A DNA stretch of 64,000 nt from VRUE01 sp963695835 (GCA_963695835.1 CAVOHR010000001.1:1302001-1366000); one strand, 5' to 3'; positions 1 through 9,819 are shown, numbered from the stretch's first letter. Translations and numbers: made by a program. Notes: generated by a model from the sequence alone, not told the origin.

Positions 1-1767
1 GAGCTGCTTGTCGGCGAGGACGCGCTGCTCGAGCGCGTCCTTGGAGAGCAGCAGTACGCCCGCACCGCCGAGCCCGGTGGAGAACGGGTTCCTGCCCTTG
101 GCCCGGTAGATCGCCGTCGCTTCGAGCAGCTTCCAGCCGTCGAGGATCGGCTTCGGGTCGATCCGCGGGGCGCCCCGGCCGGCCGGCCGGATCGAGAAGT
201 TGACGTGAGGGGCGGCGCCGCTTTCGCCGGCGGCGATCCGGGCCAGCACGGTCCCGGCTATAACCCTCGATCCCACCTTGAGGGTTCCGGCGGAGCCGGC
301 GGACCGCTCGCTGCTCGCCTGCGCCTCTTCCCGGTGGCGCTTGTCGACCCGGCCCGGCAGGGCGTACAGCCGCGGGCGCAGGTTCTGACTGTCGATCGGC
401 ACGTGGTGGCGGCCGCCGGCGGCGACGACCAGTGAGCGCCGGCGCCGTACGAACTTGCCCAGCTCGGCGTAGGTGAAGCGGTTGCCGTAGGCGTCTTCGA
501 GAACGAGGTAGCGGCCGAGCTTCTTCGAGCTGCCCATCTTCCTCACCACGCCGTCGTTGACCGCGACGACCGGCGCGCCCGCCTCGGCGAAGATGTCGAT
601 CCCGCGCCGGGTGGGCGAGGAGGAGATCACGTCGGCGGCGTTGCCGTATTCCCGGCGGACCTTCGGCGTCGCTTTGCCGAGCGCCACCCGGGCGGAGAGT
701 TCGTCGGCGTAGCGAGCGTCGGCGGCGACCGGGAAGTGGGCCCCCTCGGTCAGCCCGGTCAGCGAGCCGACCAAGGCGGGCGGCAGCTTGCCGTAGGAGC
801 GCGCGTAGAGCAGCACCTCCTGCACGTACCAGTCGGCGTGGTTGTAGGCGAAGATCGCGTGGTAGAGGTCGTGGCTGCCGCCGCCGACCTTCAGGTAGTG
901 GGCGGCGGCGCAGATCGCGTCGACCGGGTTGTAGGGGTCCTTGCGGCCGTCTCCGTTGGCGTCGAGCCCGTATTCCTCCCAGCTCGACGGCAGGAACTGC
1001 ATCCAGCCGATCGCGCCCGCCGTGGAGGTGCCGAGGTTGGTGCCGAACGCGGTCTCGATTTTGTTGATCGAGGCGAGCACCTCCCAGGGGATGCCGTATT
1101 GGGTGCCGCAGGCCTGGTAGATCGGCAGCAGGAAGGGCGGGATCTCGAACGAGTCGATGACGAAGTTGGGGACGCCGATCGGGGCCGGGCCGAAGCCGGC
1201 GATCGTCGTCGAGGCGTTCTCGGCGGTCGGCGCTCCGCCGGCGTCGAACTGCGAGCCCCCGTTCGATCCTTCGGCCGGCGGCTGGACGCCGGCGGTCGCG
1301 CTGGGTGCGTTTACGCCGCCGCCGCCGCGGACGCTCGATTCGCCGAGGCTCTGGTTGCGCTTGACCCCTGCGGCGACGGCGTCGGTGGCTTCGGCCGCTT
1401 CGAGCGTCGCGCCGGCGTGGACGCCCTTGCCCCCCGGCGCGGCGGCTTCGCCTGCGGCCGGCGCCGCTTCGCCTGCGGCCGGCGCCGCTTCGCCGGCCGC
1501 TTCGGCCGCCTCGCTGGTGCCGGCGGGGGAGGTGCAGTCCGGGTCTTCCAGGTCGACGAGGCCGTCGCCGTCGTCGTCGGTCCCGTTCGAGCAGGCCGGC
1601 TTCGACGCCGGCGCGGTGGCTTGCAGCCCCGGTGCGGCCGGGAGCGGTTCGGTCGCCTGGCTGCCGCCGAGTTCGGTCACCGAGTCGGCGCCGGCCATGC
1701 CGACTCCGAGCGCGGTGATCGCCGCGAATCCAGCCAGAGCAATCGTCAGAGCAAGCTTATGTCTCAT
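1..1767 (-). CDS. Secreted lytic transglycosylase / M23-like peptidase fusion (partial, 3' end outside window)
   Basis: Reads leftward from ATG at 1767 and runs off the left edge without a stop; 589 codons are visible. The N-terminus is a signal peptide (MRHKLALTIALAG...). An Ala/Pro/Glu-rich linker with tandem AAPAAGE units follows. Then comes a lytic murein transglycosylase domain (YGIPWEVLASINKIETAFGT, GAIGWMQFLPSSW, AICAAAHYL), with the catalytic-type Glu in INKIE. The C-terminal part is M23-like (GIDIFAEAGAPVVAVNDGVV, GAAPHVNFSIRP), where the usual HxH of active LytM enzymes appears only as HVNF, so peptidase activity is uncertain. The protein probably cleaves or remodels peptidoglycan outside the membrane. 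Upstream, a GGCTGA...TCAGCC hairpin (1925-1943) lies in the leader. Confidence 0.85.
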   Translation of the reverse strand, partial: MRHKLALTIALAGFAAITALGVGMAGADSVTELGGSQATEPLPAAPGLQATAPASKPACSNGTDDDGDGLVDLEDPDCTSPAGTSEAAEAAGEAAPAAGEAAPAAGEAAAPGGKGVHAGATLEAAEATDAVAAGVKRNQSLGESSVRGGGGVNAPSATAGVQPPAEGSNGGSQFDAGGAPTAENASTTIAGFGPAPIGVPNFVIDSFEIPPFLLPIYQACGTQYGIPWEVLASINKIETAFGTNLGTSTAGAIGWMQFLPSSWEEYGLDANGDGRKDPYNPVDAICAAAHYLKVGGGSHDLYHAIFAYNHADWYVQEVLLYARSYGKLPPALVGSLTGLTEGAHFPVAADARYADELSARVALGKATPKVRREYGNAADVISSSPTRRGIDIFAEAGAPVVAVNDGVVRKMGSSKKLGRYLVLEDAYGNRFTYAELGKFVRRRRSLVVAAGGRHHVPIDSQNLRPRLYALPGRVDKRHREEAQASSERSAGSAGTLKVGSRVIAGTVLARIAAGESGAAPHVNFSIRPAGRGAPRIDPKPILDGWKLLEATAIYRAKGRNPFSTGLGGAGVLLLSKDALEQRVLADKQL

Positions 1768-2009
1768 GCGGCGGCGCCTCGATGGCCGCGGACGCGGCTC
1801 CTGCAACCCGCGCCCCGTCTCTTTTCACTGAAGGATACGACCACGCTACCGATCTGCGCGGAGGCGCGCAACGCGGGGCGTCTGTCCCCAACACGGCCTT
1901 AATCAGCGGCGATCCCATGCCCGTGGCTGAGAGGATTTCAGCCCTGGCGGATGGGCTCGTTAACGACTTGTTTCGCTGTCGGCCCGGCGATCTCTAAAGT
2001 TGTTGGCCG

Positions 2010-2357
2010 GTGACCCTCGAAGACGACGATCAGGACAGCCTCCGGGCCCGCAGCGAGCAGGCGATCGGCGAGCTGGCCCAGGCGCTGCTCGACAGCCAGG
2101 TGCTGGAGAACGCCGTCGCCGCGGCGTTCGGCGCCCGCGAGAAGGCGCTCGAGGCCCAGCACGCGGCGCTGGCGGCGCTCAACCTGCCCTCGGCGGGCGA
2201 AGTGGAGCGCCTGGAGCGGCGGCTGCGCTCGGTCTCGCAGCGCCTGGAAGAGGTCGAGGACGAGCTCGACCGGCTTGCGCGCGAGATGAGTGGCTTGCGG
2301 CGGCAGCTCGCCGCGGACCGGGCCAAAGAGACCTCCGCGGACGCCTCCGGCGACTGA
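2010..2357 (+). CDS. Small acidic coiled-coil protein, unknown function
   Basis: 115 aa from a GTG start at 2010. Almost the whole chain is charged helix with heptad-like spacing (LERRLRSVSQRLEEVEDELD, LAREMSGLRRQLAADRAKE), predicting a long coiled coil from about residue 60 to 105, with a disordered acidic tail. There is no membrane segment and no recognised domain. It is divergent from the cell-wall hydrolase and convergent with the nucleoside phosphorylase. I do not recognise the family; a scaffold or cell-envelope accessory role would be a guess. Confidence 0.65.
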   Translation: MTLEDDDQDSLRARSEQAIGELAQALLDSQVLENAVAAAFGAREKALEAQHAALAALNLPSAGEVERLERRLRSVSQRLEEVEDELDRLAREMSGLRRQLAADRAKETSADASGD

Positions 2358-2372
2358 GCCTAACCTTCAACT

Positions 2373-3041
2373 TTAGGTTGAGAGTACGACCGATGCGGCC
2401 CGGCCGGCTCGCTTCGCCGCCACTTCGAGCCGCTCGTCGGAGAGGGCCTTCCCGGCGCCCCCTTCGCTGACGATCAGCAGCGCGGCGGCGGCGATTCCCA
2501 GCTCGCGCCCGCGGGCCAGCACCGCGACCGTCTGCATGTCGGCGGCGGCGACCCGGGGCGGCGGCTCCGGCGCTGGCAGCGCGTCGAAGCTGGCGATCGC
2601 GACCACGCCGGCCTCTCCGGCCAACTCGGCGCGGAGCCGCTCGAGCAGCTCGGGGTCGGGCGCCACCTCGTCCTCGCCGGCGAGCCCGAACGCGGCGGCG
2701 CTGCCGGCGGCCGCGACCGCCCGGTCGACCACCAGGAGGTCGCCGGCGCGCGTCGCCGGGTCGAGGGCGGCGCAGGTGCCGATCCGGATCGCCCGCCTCA
2801 CCCCCAGCTCGGCCAGGTCGGTGAGCACGGCGGCGGCGCTCGGTCCGCCGATCCCGGTCGCCTGGATCGTCAGCTCGTCGCCGGCCGGCGTCCTCCCCGA
2901 GTAGCCCCAGAGCCCCCGCGCGTGGTTGCTCATCCGCGGCTGCTCCAGCAGCTCCTGGGCGAGCAGCAGCGAACGGCCGGGGTCGCCGACCAGGATCGCG
3001 TCGGCGGCCAGTGGCGCCGTGGGCCGGAGTCGGGTGGGCAT
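2373..3041 (-). CDS. Purine-nucleoside/uridine phosphorylase family protein
   Basis: 222 aa from ATG at 3041. The phosphorylase superfamily 1 (PNP_UDP_1) fold is visible: the N-terminal AILVGDPGR (phosphate-binding GDPxR), GIGGPSAAAVLTDLAELGV, IRIGTCAAL, and near the C-terminus ADMQTVAVLARGRELG, in the position of the family's (E)MExAAl motif, followed by LIVSEGG. The reaction would be phosphorolysis of a nucleoside to base plus ribose-1-phosphate. The motif reads DMQ rather than EME, so nucleoside preference cannot be called. It is slightly short for the family (about 235-250 aa). An in-frame reading extends further upstream, but the GDPGR motif normally lies about 20 residues from the start, which supports 3041. 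Confidence 0.8.
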   Translation of the reverse strand: MPTRLRPTAPLAADAILVGDPGRSLLLAQELLEQPRMSNHARGLWGYSGRTPAGDELTIQATGIGGPSAAAVLTDLAELGVRRAIRIGTCAALDPATRAGDLLVVDRAVAAAGSAAAFGLAGEDEVAPDPELLERLRAELAGEAGVVAIASFDALPAPEPPPRVAAADMQTVAVLARGRELGIAAAALLIVSEGGAGKALSDERLEVAAKRAGRAASVVLST

Positions 3042-3162
3042 CGCCGCGGCATCTTTCCACTCGTGAGACAGGCGCGGCGTGGATTTTCGCCATCCGTCCA
3101 AAGAAGGACCCGGCGGGAGCCCGTAGCGTGGCCGCGGTGGAGCCGTACCAGGAGACCCGCGG

Positions 3163-3405
3163 GTGAAGAAGATCGAAGCATTCATCCGGCACGAGGCTTT
3201 CGAGCCGATCCGGATCGAGCTGCTCGACAAGGGCCTGCCGTCCCTGTCCGTAACCGAGGCCAAGGGATCGGGCAGGCAGACCGGGGTGGTCGAGGGCTAC
3301 CGCGGCCGGCGAGGGTGGAGAGGAGGTACTCCAAGCGCACTCCGAGGAGGAGATTCCCGCGTAACGCGGCGCTGGAGGAGACAAGTGAGCCGGGCGGGGC
3401 GGTGA
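3163..3405 (+). pseudogene. Truncated nitrogen regulatory protein P-II (GlnB/GlnK-like) remnant
   Basis: From GTG 3163 (preceded by CCAGGAGACC) the first ~49 residues match P-II proteins: MKKIEAFIR, then LSVTEAKGSGRQTG, and a T-loop EGYRG in which the Tyr corresponds to the uridylylated Tyr51. Homology then stops abruptly at about 3309. The following codons (cgg cga ggg tgg aga gga) lose the GC-rich third-position pattern, and the other two frames do not restore the beta-strands or C-terminus. P-II is ~112 aa, so more than half is missing, including the second ferredoxin-like repeat and the ATP-binding B/C loops. A strong terminator follows immediately. Confidence 0.55.
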
Positions 3406-3430
3406 GAGCCGTCCGGCCCGGCGTTTTTCT
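3389..3430 (+). terminator. Rho-independent terminator
   Basis: A 14-nt arm GCCGGGCGGGGCGG (3389-3402), a loop TGAGAG and an arm CCGTCCGGCCCGGC (3409-3422) pair at 12-13 of 14 positions, followed by GTTTTTCT. This is a classic intrinsic terminator for the + strand, ending transcription of the P-II remnant. Confidence 0.85.
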
Positions 3431-3446
3431 CTAGCCTCGCCCGGGT

Positions 3447-3500
3447 GCGGAGTGAGCAAGCGTCCATATCTGATTCCTCGCGCAGCGGGCGAAGCGCGAA
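3447..3500. repeat. Short interspersed repeat B, copy 1
   Basis: About 54 bp (GCGGAGTGAGCAAGCGTCCA...GCGAAGCGCGA) recurring with a few substitutions and a 2-bp indel at 22276-22327. Both copies lie just upstream of a + strand gene (nucleotide cyclase here, ispF there). Confidence 0.6.
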
Positions 3501-3512
3501 ATCGTGTGAACG

Positions 3513-4700
3513 ATGGCGGACGAGCGGATATCGCTGAGCGAGGCGGCGCGTCGCTCGGGCGTACCGGCCAGCACGCTGAAGCGCTGGGCCGCCGAGAAGG
3601 TCCTGCCGGTGCGTCGCGGGCGTTGGACCGCCGCGGCGGCGGCGCAGGCGCGGGTGGTCGCGCGGATGCGCGAGCGCGGCCACTCGCTGGAGGAGCTGCG
3701 CCAGGCGGGTCGCCAGGGCAGGCTGGCCTTCGGCTTCGTCGAGGAGCTCTTCCCCGGGGCGGACGAGCAGGCGACGATCGACGATGTCGCGCGCGAGACC
3801 GGCCTCGAGCCCGAGCTGATCGAGCGGATCCTGGTGATCCTCGGCACCCCGCTCGGCCGCGAGCGGCTGCTCGGCCCCGAGGACGTCAAAGCGCTGCGGC
3901 ACTGCGCCCGGGTGCTCGCCGCCGGCTTCCCGCTGGTCGCCTTCCTGCAGATCGTCCGCGTCTACGTGCAGTCGCTGCGCCGCATCGCCGAGACGGAGGT
4001 GCGCCTCTTCCACCTCTACGTGCACGAACCGATGATCCGCGATGCCCTGCCCGAGCTGGAGATCGCCGAGGAGATGGGCGACCTGGCCTCCGACATCCTG
4101 CCGCTGGCGACGCCGCTGAGCGAGTACCTGCACACCCGCTACCTGCGCTACTTCATGGAACAGGACGTGGTCGGCCACATGGAGACCGACCTCGAAGCGC
4201 CGGCTTCCGACCTCGGCCAGGTGCCGGTCACGCTCTGCTTCATCGACCTCACCGGCTTCACCCGCTACACCGAGGAGGAAGGCGACCGGGAGGCGCTCGA
4301 CGTGGTCGAGAACTTTGTCGAGACGGTCGAAGCGACGCTGCCGGCCGAGGCGACGATCGTGAAGACGATCGGCGACGAGGTGATGGTCGTCTCGCCGGAT
4401 CCCGGCTCGCTGACCGAGTGGGCGGTCGCGCTGCTCGAGCGCTTTCCCGAGCGACCGCGCCCCCGTGTCGGCATCCACTACGCCAGCGCCGTCTACCGCG
4501 ACGGCGACTACTTCGGCACCCCCGTCAACCTCGTCCACCGGGTCGTCGGCCGCGCCCAGGCCGGCGAGGTCCTGGTCACCGACCGCGTCACCGGCTCGCT
4601 CGAGGAACGCGGCCTCGCCTGCGAGCCGATCGGCGAGGTAAACCTCAAGGGCTTCCCGGTCGCGACGCCCTTGTACATAGTGCGTCGCATCCCCGGGTGA
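3513..4700 (+). CDS. MerR-type HTH fused to class III adenylate/guanylate cyclase
   Basis: 395 aa from ATG 3513. Residues ~5-70 form a MerR-like winged helix (ISLSEAARRSGVPASTLKRW, RMRERGHSLEELRQ). A helical middle (~75-235) resembles the regulatory regions of actinobacterial cyclases. The C-terminal class III catalytic domain shows FIDLTGFTRYTEEEG (first metal Asp, ~243), TIVKTIGDEVMVV (substrate Lys and second metal Asp, ~283-290) and GTPVNLVHRVVGRA with the transition-state Asn and Arg (~334-345). All catalytic residues appear present; the Lys/Asp pair favours ATP, hence cAMP. The fusion suggests either a DNA-binding cyclase or an HTH reused as a regulatory switch. The structured repeat begins at its stop codon. 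Confidence 0.85.
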   Translation: MADERISLSEAARRSGVPASTLKRWAAEKVLPVRRGRWTAAAAAQARVVARMRERGHSLEELRQAGRQGRLAFGFVEELFPGADEQATIDDVARETGLEPELIERILVILGTPLGRERLLGPEDVKALRHCARVLAAGFPLVAFLQIVRVYVQSLRRIAETEVRLFHLYVHEPMIRDALPELEIAEEMGDLASDILPLATPLSEYLHTRYLRYFMEQDVVGHMETDLEAPASDLGQVPVTLCFIDLTGFTRYTEEEGDREALDVVENFVETVEATLPAEATIVKTIGDEVMVVSPDPGSLTEWAVALLERFPERPRPRVGIHYASAVYRDGDYFGTPVNLVHRVVGRAQAGEVLVTDRVTGSLEERGLACEPIGEVNLKGFPVATPLYIVRRIPG

Positions 4701-4811
4701 CCCCATCCCGGTAGGGGTTCCGCTTAACTTTTTCCGAAGACAGCCGGTGGCTGTCCGCGGGCGCCTCCGCGGAAAAAGTACAAGACGCTCCACCCCTACC
4801 GGGATGGGGTC
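4699..4811. repeat. Structured 113-bp repeat A, copy 1
   Basis: A perfect 20-bp inverted repeat bounds it (GACCCCATCCCGGTAGGGGT at 4699-4718; its complement at 4792-4811). Inside are ACTTTTTCCG pairing with CGGAAAAAGT, a hairpin GACAGCC-GGT-GGCTGTC and a hairpin CCGCGG-GCGCCT-CCGCGG, a cloverleaf-like arrangement. It starts on the TGA of the cyclase gene and ends 6 bp before tilS. It probably acts as a transcript-end structure. Other copies: 13648-13760, 18512-18597 (reverse) and 28460-32614 (split by an insertion). Confidence 0.85.
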
Positions 4812-4817
4812 TAGCCG

Positions 4818-5756
4818 ATGGAAAACCAAGACATGATCGACGCGGTGCGCGAGGGCGGCTTGCTGCCGGCCGGGACGCCGCTGGTCGCGATGCTGTCGGG
4901 GGGAAGGGACTCGGTCTGCTTGCTCGATCTGGCTGCGCGCCTGCTCGGTCCGGAGGCGGTGACCGCGCTGCACGTCAACTACGGGCTGCGCGACGACTCG
5001 GATGCGGACGAGGAGCACTGCGCGGCGCTCTGCGAGCGGCTCGGGGTGCGGCTCGAGGTCGAGCGGCCACGGCGCCCGGAGGGCCCCGGCAACCTGCAGG
5101 CCTGGGCGCGCGACAGCCGCTATGCGGCGGCGGCACGGCTTGCCTTGGAGCAGGACGGCCTGATCGCCACCGGCCACACCGCCGACGACCAGGTCGAGAC
5201 GATCCTCTACCGGCTCGCCTCCTCGCCGAGCCGGCGGGCGCTGCTCGGGATGAGGCCGAGCGACGGCAAGCTGACCCGGCCGCTGCTCGGCTTCACCCGC
5301 GCGCAGACCACCGCCTATTGCGAGCAGCGCGGGCTGGCCTGGCGCGACGATCCGACCAACGCCGAGCCGTCCTACGCCCGCAACCGCGTGCGCCACGGCC
5401 TCGCCAGGGCGATCGCCGAGGTCCATCCGGCCGCCGCCCGCAACGTGCTGCGTACCGCCGAGCTGCTGCGCGACGAGGCCGAGGTGCTCGACGCGCTGGT
5501 CGCCGCCGAGCTCGACGGCTCGGGCGGCGCCCCGCGCGACACGATCGAGCTCGACCGCCTCGCCGAGCTGCCGCCGGCGCTGCGCCGGCTGGTCGTCCAG
5601 CAGCTCGCCGATCGCGCCACCGGCCGCCCCGTCGCCGGCGCCGCCCGCCACGCCGACGAGGTCGCCGCCCTGCGCCGCACCGGCACCGCGATGCTCGACC
5701 TGGGCGGCGGCGTCCGCGCGATCGCCGAGCGCGGCGTCCTGCGTGCCGAGCGATAG
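4818..5756 (+). CDS. tilS: tRNA(Ile)-lysidine synthase
   Basis: 312 aa. The N-type ATP pyrophosphatase P-loop SGGRDS lies at residues 27-32, followed by ALHVNYGLR, NLQAWARDSRYAAAA and ATGHTADDQVETILYRL, the TilS signature with DDQ. It adds lysine to C34 of tRNA-Ile(CAU) so that the tRNA reads AUA. At 312 aa it has the catalytic and first C-terminal segments but lacks the full tRNA-binding C-domains of E. coli TilS (~430 aa), as is common in actinobacteria. hpt begins 10 bp after its stop, the usual tilS-hpt-ftsH order. Confidence 0.93.
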   Translation: MENQDMIDAVREGGLLPAGTPLVAMLSGGRDSVCLLDLAARLLGPEAVTALHVNYGLRDDSDADEEHCAALCERLGVRLEVERPRRPEGPGNLQAWARDSRYAAAARLALEQDGLIATGHTADDQVETILYRLASSPSRRALLGMRPSDGKLTRPLLGFTRAQTTAYCEQRGLAWRDDPTNAEPSYARNRVRHGLARAIAEVHPAAARNVLRTAELLRDEAEVLDALVAAELDGSGGAPRDTIELDRLAELPPALRRLVVQQLADRATGRPVAGAARHADEVAALRRTGTAMLDLGGGVRAIAERGVLRAER

Positions 5757-5766
5757 TCTCGCGTCG

Positions 5767-6291
5767 ATGAGCGAGGCGGTCGGCGAGACCCTGGTCTCCG
5801 GCGAGGAACTGCAGCGGCGCGTGGCCGAGCTGGGGCGGGAGATCAGCGCGGACTACGAGGGTCGCGACCTGTTCATGATCGGGGTGCTGAAGGGGGCGGT
5901 GATCTTCCTCGCCGACCTGATGCGCCACCTGACGGTGCCCTGCGAGATCGACTTCATGGCCGTCTCCAGCTATGGCTCTCAGACCCATTCGTCCGGCGTC
6001 GTGCGGATCCTCAAGGACCTCGACGCGCCGATCGAAGGCCGCCACGTGCTGATCGTCGAGGACATCATCGACTCCGGCCTGACGCTGCAATACCTGATGC
6101 GCAACCTCAACGCCCGCGCTCCGGCTTCGCTGGAGGCCTGCGCGCTGCTGACCAAGCCCGAACGGCTGCGCGTCGACCTCGAGCCGCGCTACGTCGGCTT
6201 CCGCATCCCCAACCGGTTCGCGATCGGCTACGGACTCGACCGGGCCCAGCGTTACCGCAACCTCGACTTCGTCGCTGCGTTGGACGACTGA
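5767..6291 (+). CDS. hpt: Hypoxanthine(-guanine) phosphoribosyltransferase
   Basis: 174 aa from ATG 5767. The type I PRTase signature VLIVEDIIDSGLTLQYL (PRPP-binding loop) is present, along with the N-terminal IGVLKGAVIFLADL, the flexible-loop SSYGSQTHSSG, and the C-terminal FAIGYGLDRAQRYRNLDFVA typical of HPRT. It converts hypoxanthine or guanine plus PRPP to IMP or GMP. Length is typical. It is likely co-transcribed with tilS and ftsH. An in-frame ATG at 5743 lies inside tilS; 5767 fits homologues better. Confidence 0.93.
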   Translation: MSEAVGETLVSGEELQRRVAELGREISADYEGRDLFMIGVLKGAVIFLADLMRHLTVPCEIDFMAVSSYGSQTHSSGVVRILKDLDAPIEGRHVLIVEDIIDSGLTLQYLMRNLNARAPASLEACALLTKPERLRVDLEPRYVGFRIPNRFAIGYGLDRAQRYRNLDFVAALDD

Positions 6292-6348
6292 GACAACCGT
6301 TCAGGCGGCCGGGCGGCCGAAATCGCCCTGGTACGCTGATTTTCCCTC

Positions 6349-8295
<1,947 letters not shown>

Positions 8296-8303
8296 GGGTT
8301 GGG

Positions 8304-8392
8304 GGCCGTTGGGCGCCTCCCGCCCGGACAAATGCCGGGCTAATGAGCCCTGCATTTTGAGTATCCGCCCGTTCGAGAGGCGCCCAACGGCC
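8304..8392. repeat. Nested intergenic palindrome after ftsH
   Basis: Perfect 16-bp arms GGCCGTTGGGCGCCTC (8304-8319) and its complement (8377-8392) enclose a second hairpin, AAATGCCGGGCT-AATG-AGCCCTGCATTT, matching 11 of 12. No T-run follows on either strand. It sits directly after ftsH and could end or stabilise that transcript. Confidence 0.7.
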
Positions 8393-8480
8393 CGTCTCCA
8401 GCCGAGCGATACTCCGTTTGTGCAACCGATTGGCGAGCCCCACAGTCCGATTCCTGGCGAGCGGCGCCGGTATGGCGATA

Positions 8481-8515
8481 GCCGCCTCCCCCGGACGCGA
8501 AGCGGAGGAGGCGGC
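8481..8515 (+). promoter_or_regulatory. Hairpin covering the folP ribosome binding site
   Basis: GCCGCCTCC (8481-8489) is complementary to GGAGGCGGC (8507-8515). The latter contains the GGAGG Shine-Dalgarno, 9 nt before the folP ATG. Folding would hide the ribosome binding site. Function is inferred from the pairing only. Confidence 0.4.
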
Positions 8516-8520
8516 GGTTT

Positions 8521-9312
8521 ATGACCCCGAAGCTGATGGGCGTGGTCAACGTGACGCCGGATTCGTTCTCCGATGGCGGGCTGTACCGCGATGCCGGGAC
8601 GGCTATCCGGCATGGGGAGGAGCTGGTTCGGGATGGGGCCGAGATCCTCGATGTGGGAGGGGAGTCGACGAGGCCCGGCGCGGCTGAGGTGAGCGAGGCG
8701 GAGGAGCTGGCTCGGGTCGCGCCCGTCGTGGCGGGGTTGGCGGGGACGGCGACTGTCTCGATCGATACGTCCAAGGCGGCTGTGGCCGAGGCGGCGATCG
8801 ATGTCGGGGCGGAGATCGTCAATGACGTGACTGCGATGCGGGGGGATCCCGAGATCGGGGCGCTTTGCGCGGAGCGGGGGGCTGGACTGGTGCTGATGCA
8901 CATGCAGGGCGATCCGCGGACCATGCAGGAGAACCCGGTCTACGACGATGTCGTCGATGACGTGAAGGCGTTTCTGGCCGAGCGGCTCGAAGCGGCGGTC
9001 GCGGCAGGCGTCGCCGAGGAGCAGATCTGGCTCGATCCCGGGATCGGGTTCGGGAAGACGCTGGAGCACAACCTGGAGCTGCTGCGCAGGCTGGGCGAGC
9101 TGCGCGAGCTGGGGCGGCCGCTGGTGGTGGGGACCTCGCGCAAGAGCTTCATCGGCAAGGTTGACGGCTCCGAGGTCGGCGATCGGCTGGGGGGGACGAT
9201 CGCCTCCTCGGTGCTGGCTATGGCCGAGGGGGCCGAGGTGCTGCGCGTCCACGACGTCGCCGAGGCGGCCCAGGCGCTGCGCGTAGCCACCGCGATCCTG
9301 AGCCCGCCATGA
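8521..9312 (+). CDS. folP: Dihydropteroate synthase
   Basis: 263 aa from ATG with SD GGAGG. The signatures are complete: MGVVNVTPDSFSDGG (pterin/loop 1), ILDVGGESTRPGA, SIDTSKAAVAEAAI, NDVTAM, LMHMQGDPRTMQ, LDPGIGFGKTLEHN, GTSRKSFIG and the C-terminal VLRVHDVAEA. It condenses p-aminobenzoate with dihydropterin pyrophosphate and is the sulfonamide target. It heads a folP-folB-folK cluster. Confidence 0.95.
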   Translation: MTPKLMGVVNVTPDSFSDGGLYRDAGTAIRHGEELVRDGAEILDVGGESTRPGAAEVSEAEELARVAPVVAGLAGTATVSIDTSKAAVAEAAIDVGAEIVNDVTAMRGDPEIGALCAERGAGLVLMHMQGDPRTMQENPVYDDVVDDVKAFLAERLEAAVAAGVAEEQIWLDPGIGFGKTLEHNLELLRRLGELRELGRPLVVGTSRKSFIGKVDGSEVGDRLGGTIASSVLAMAEGAEVLRVHDVAEAAQALRVATAILSPP

Positions 9313-9384
9313 CGTTCCGCTGTTCCTTAGCCGCGTGTATGGCGGCAAGGGAGCAGTGGAAGCGGGAGACTGTGGGACTTCTCC

Positions 9385-9807
9385 ATGGACGAACCGAACG
9401 ACAACGGGATCGAATCGCGGGTCGAGGTCGACCTGCGCGGCCTCTCGATCTTCACCCATCACGGCGTCAGCGACGCCGAGCAGGAGGTCGGCCAGCGGCT
9501 CGAGTTCGACCTCTCCTTCGACGTGCCCGACTGCGACGCGGTGCTGACCGACCGGATCGAGGACACGGTCGACTACAGCGAGGTCTGCGACATCGTCGCC
9601 CTCGCCGCGACCGAGCGCAGCTACCGCACCCTGGAGCGTCTGGCGCAGGTGGTCGGCCAGCGCCTGATCGAGCGCTACGGCTGCGAGTCGGTGCGGGTGC
9701 GAGCCTCCAAGCCGGAGCCGCCGCTGCCGCTGGCGATCCAGGAGGTCGGCGTCGAGGTGACCCAGGAGCGCGGCGAGGACGAAGAGGACGAGGAGAACGG
9801 TGAGTAG
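9385..9807 (+). CDS. folB: Dihydroneopterin aldolase
   Basis: 140 aa. It begins with a short acidic extension, then the family core: VEVDLRGLSIFTHHGVSDAEQEVGQRLEFDLSF (cut here for length; residues ~12-45), TVDYSEVCDIV, TLERLAQVVGQRLIERY and VRVRASKPEPPLPL with the conserved catalytic-type Lys. It cleaves dihydroneopterin to 6-hydroxymethyl-dihydropterin in folate synthesis. The C-terminal tail (GEDEEDEENGE) is unusually acidic. Confidence 0.92.
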   Translation: MDEPNDNGIESRVEVDLRGLSIFTHHGVSDAEQEVGQRLEFDLSFDVPDCDAVLTDRIEDTVDYSEVCDIVALAATERSYRTLERLAQVVGQRLIERYGCESVRVRASKPEPPLPLAIQEVGVEVTQERGEDEEDEENGE

Positions 9808-9819
9808 GCCTGAGCCGGA

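Noticed and set aside
1768..2009. Possible c-di-AMP (ydaO) riboswitch upstream of the cell-wall hydrolase
   Set aside because: Such riboswitches often precede cell-wall hydrolases and DisA is encoded here, but the conserved ydaO core sequences are not present; only a small hairpin (1925-1943) is visible.
3297..5651. 784-aa minus-strand ORF, and other long antisense ORFs (6301-9462, 15297-17321, 22709-25342)
   Set aside because: They run antisense to clearly conserved genes and reflect high GC; no family motifs occur in them.
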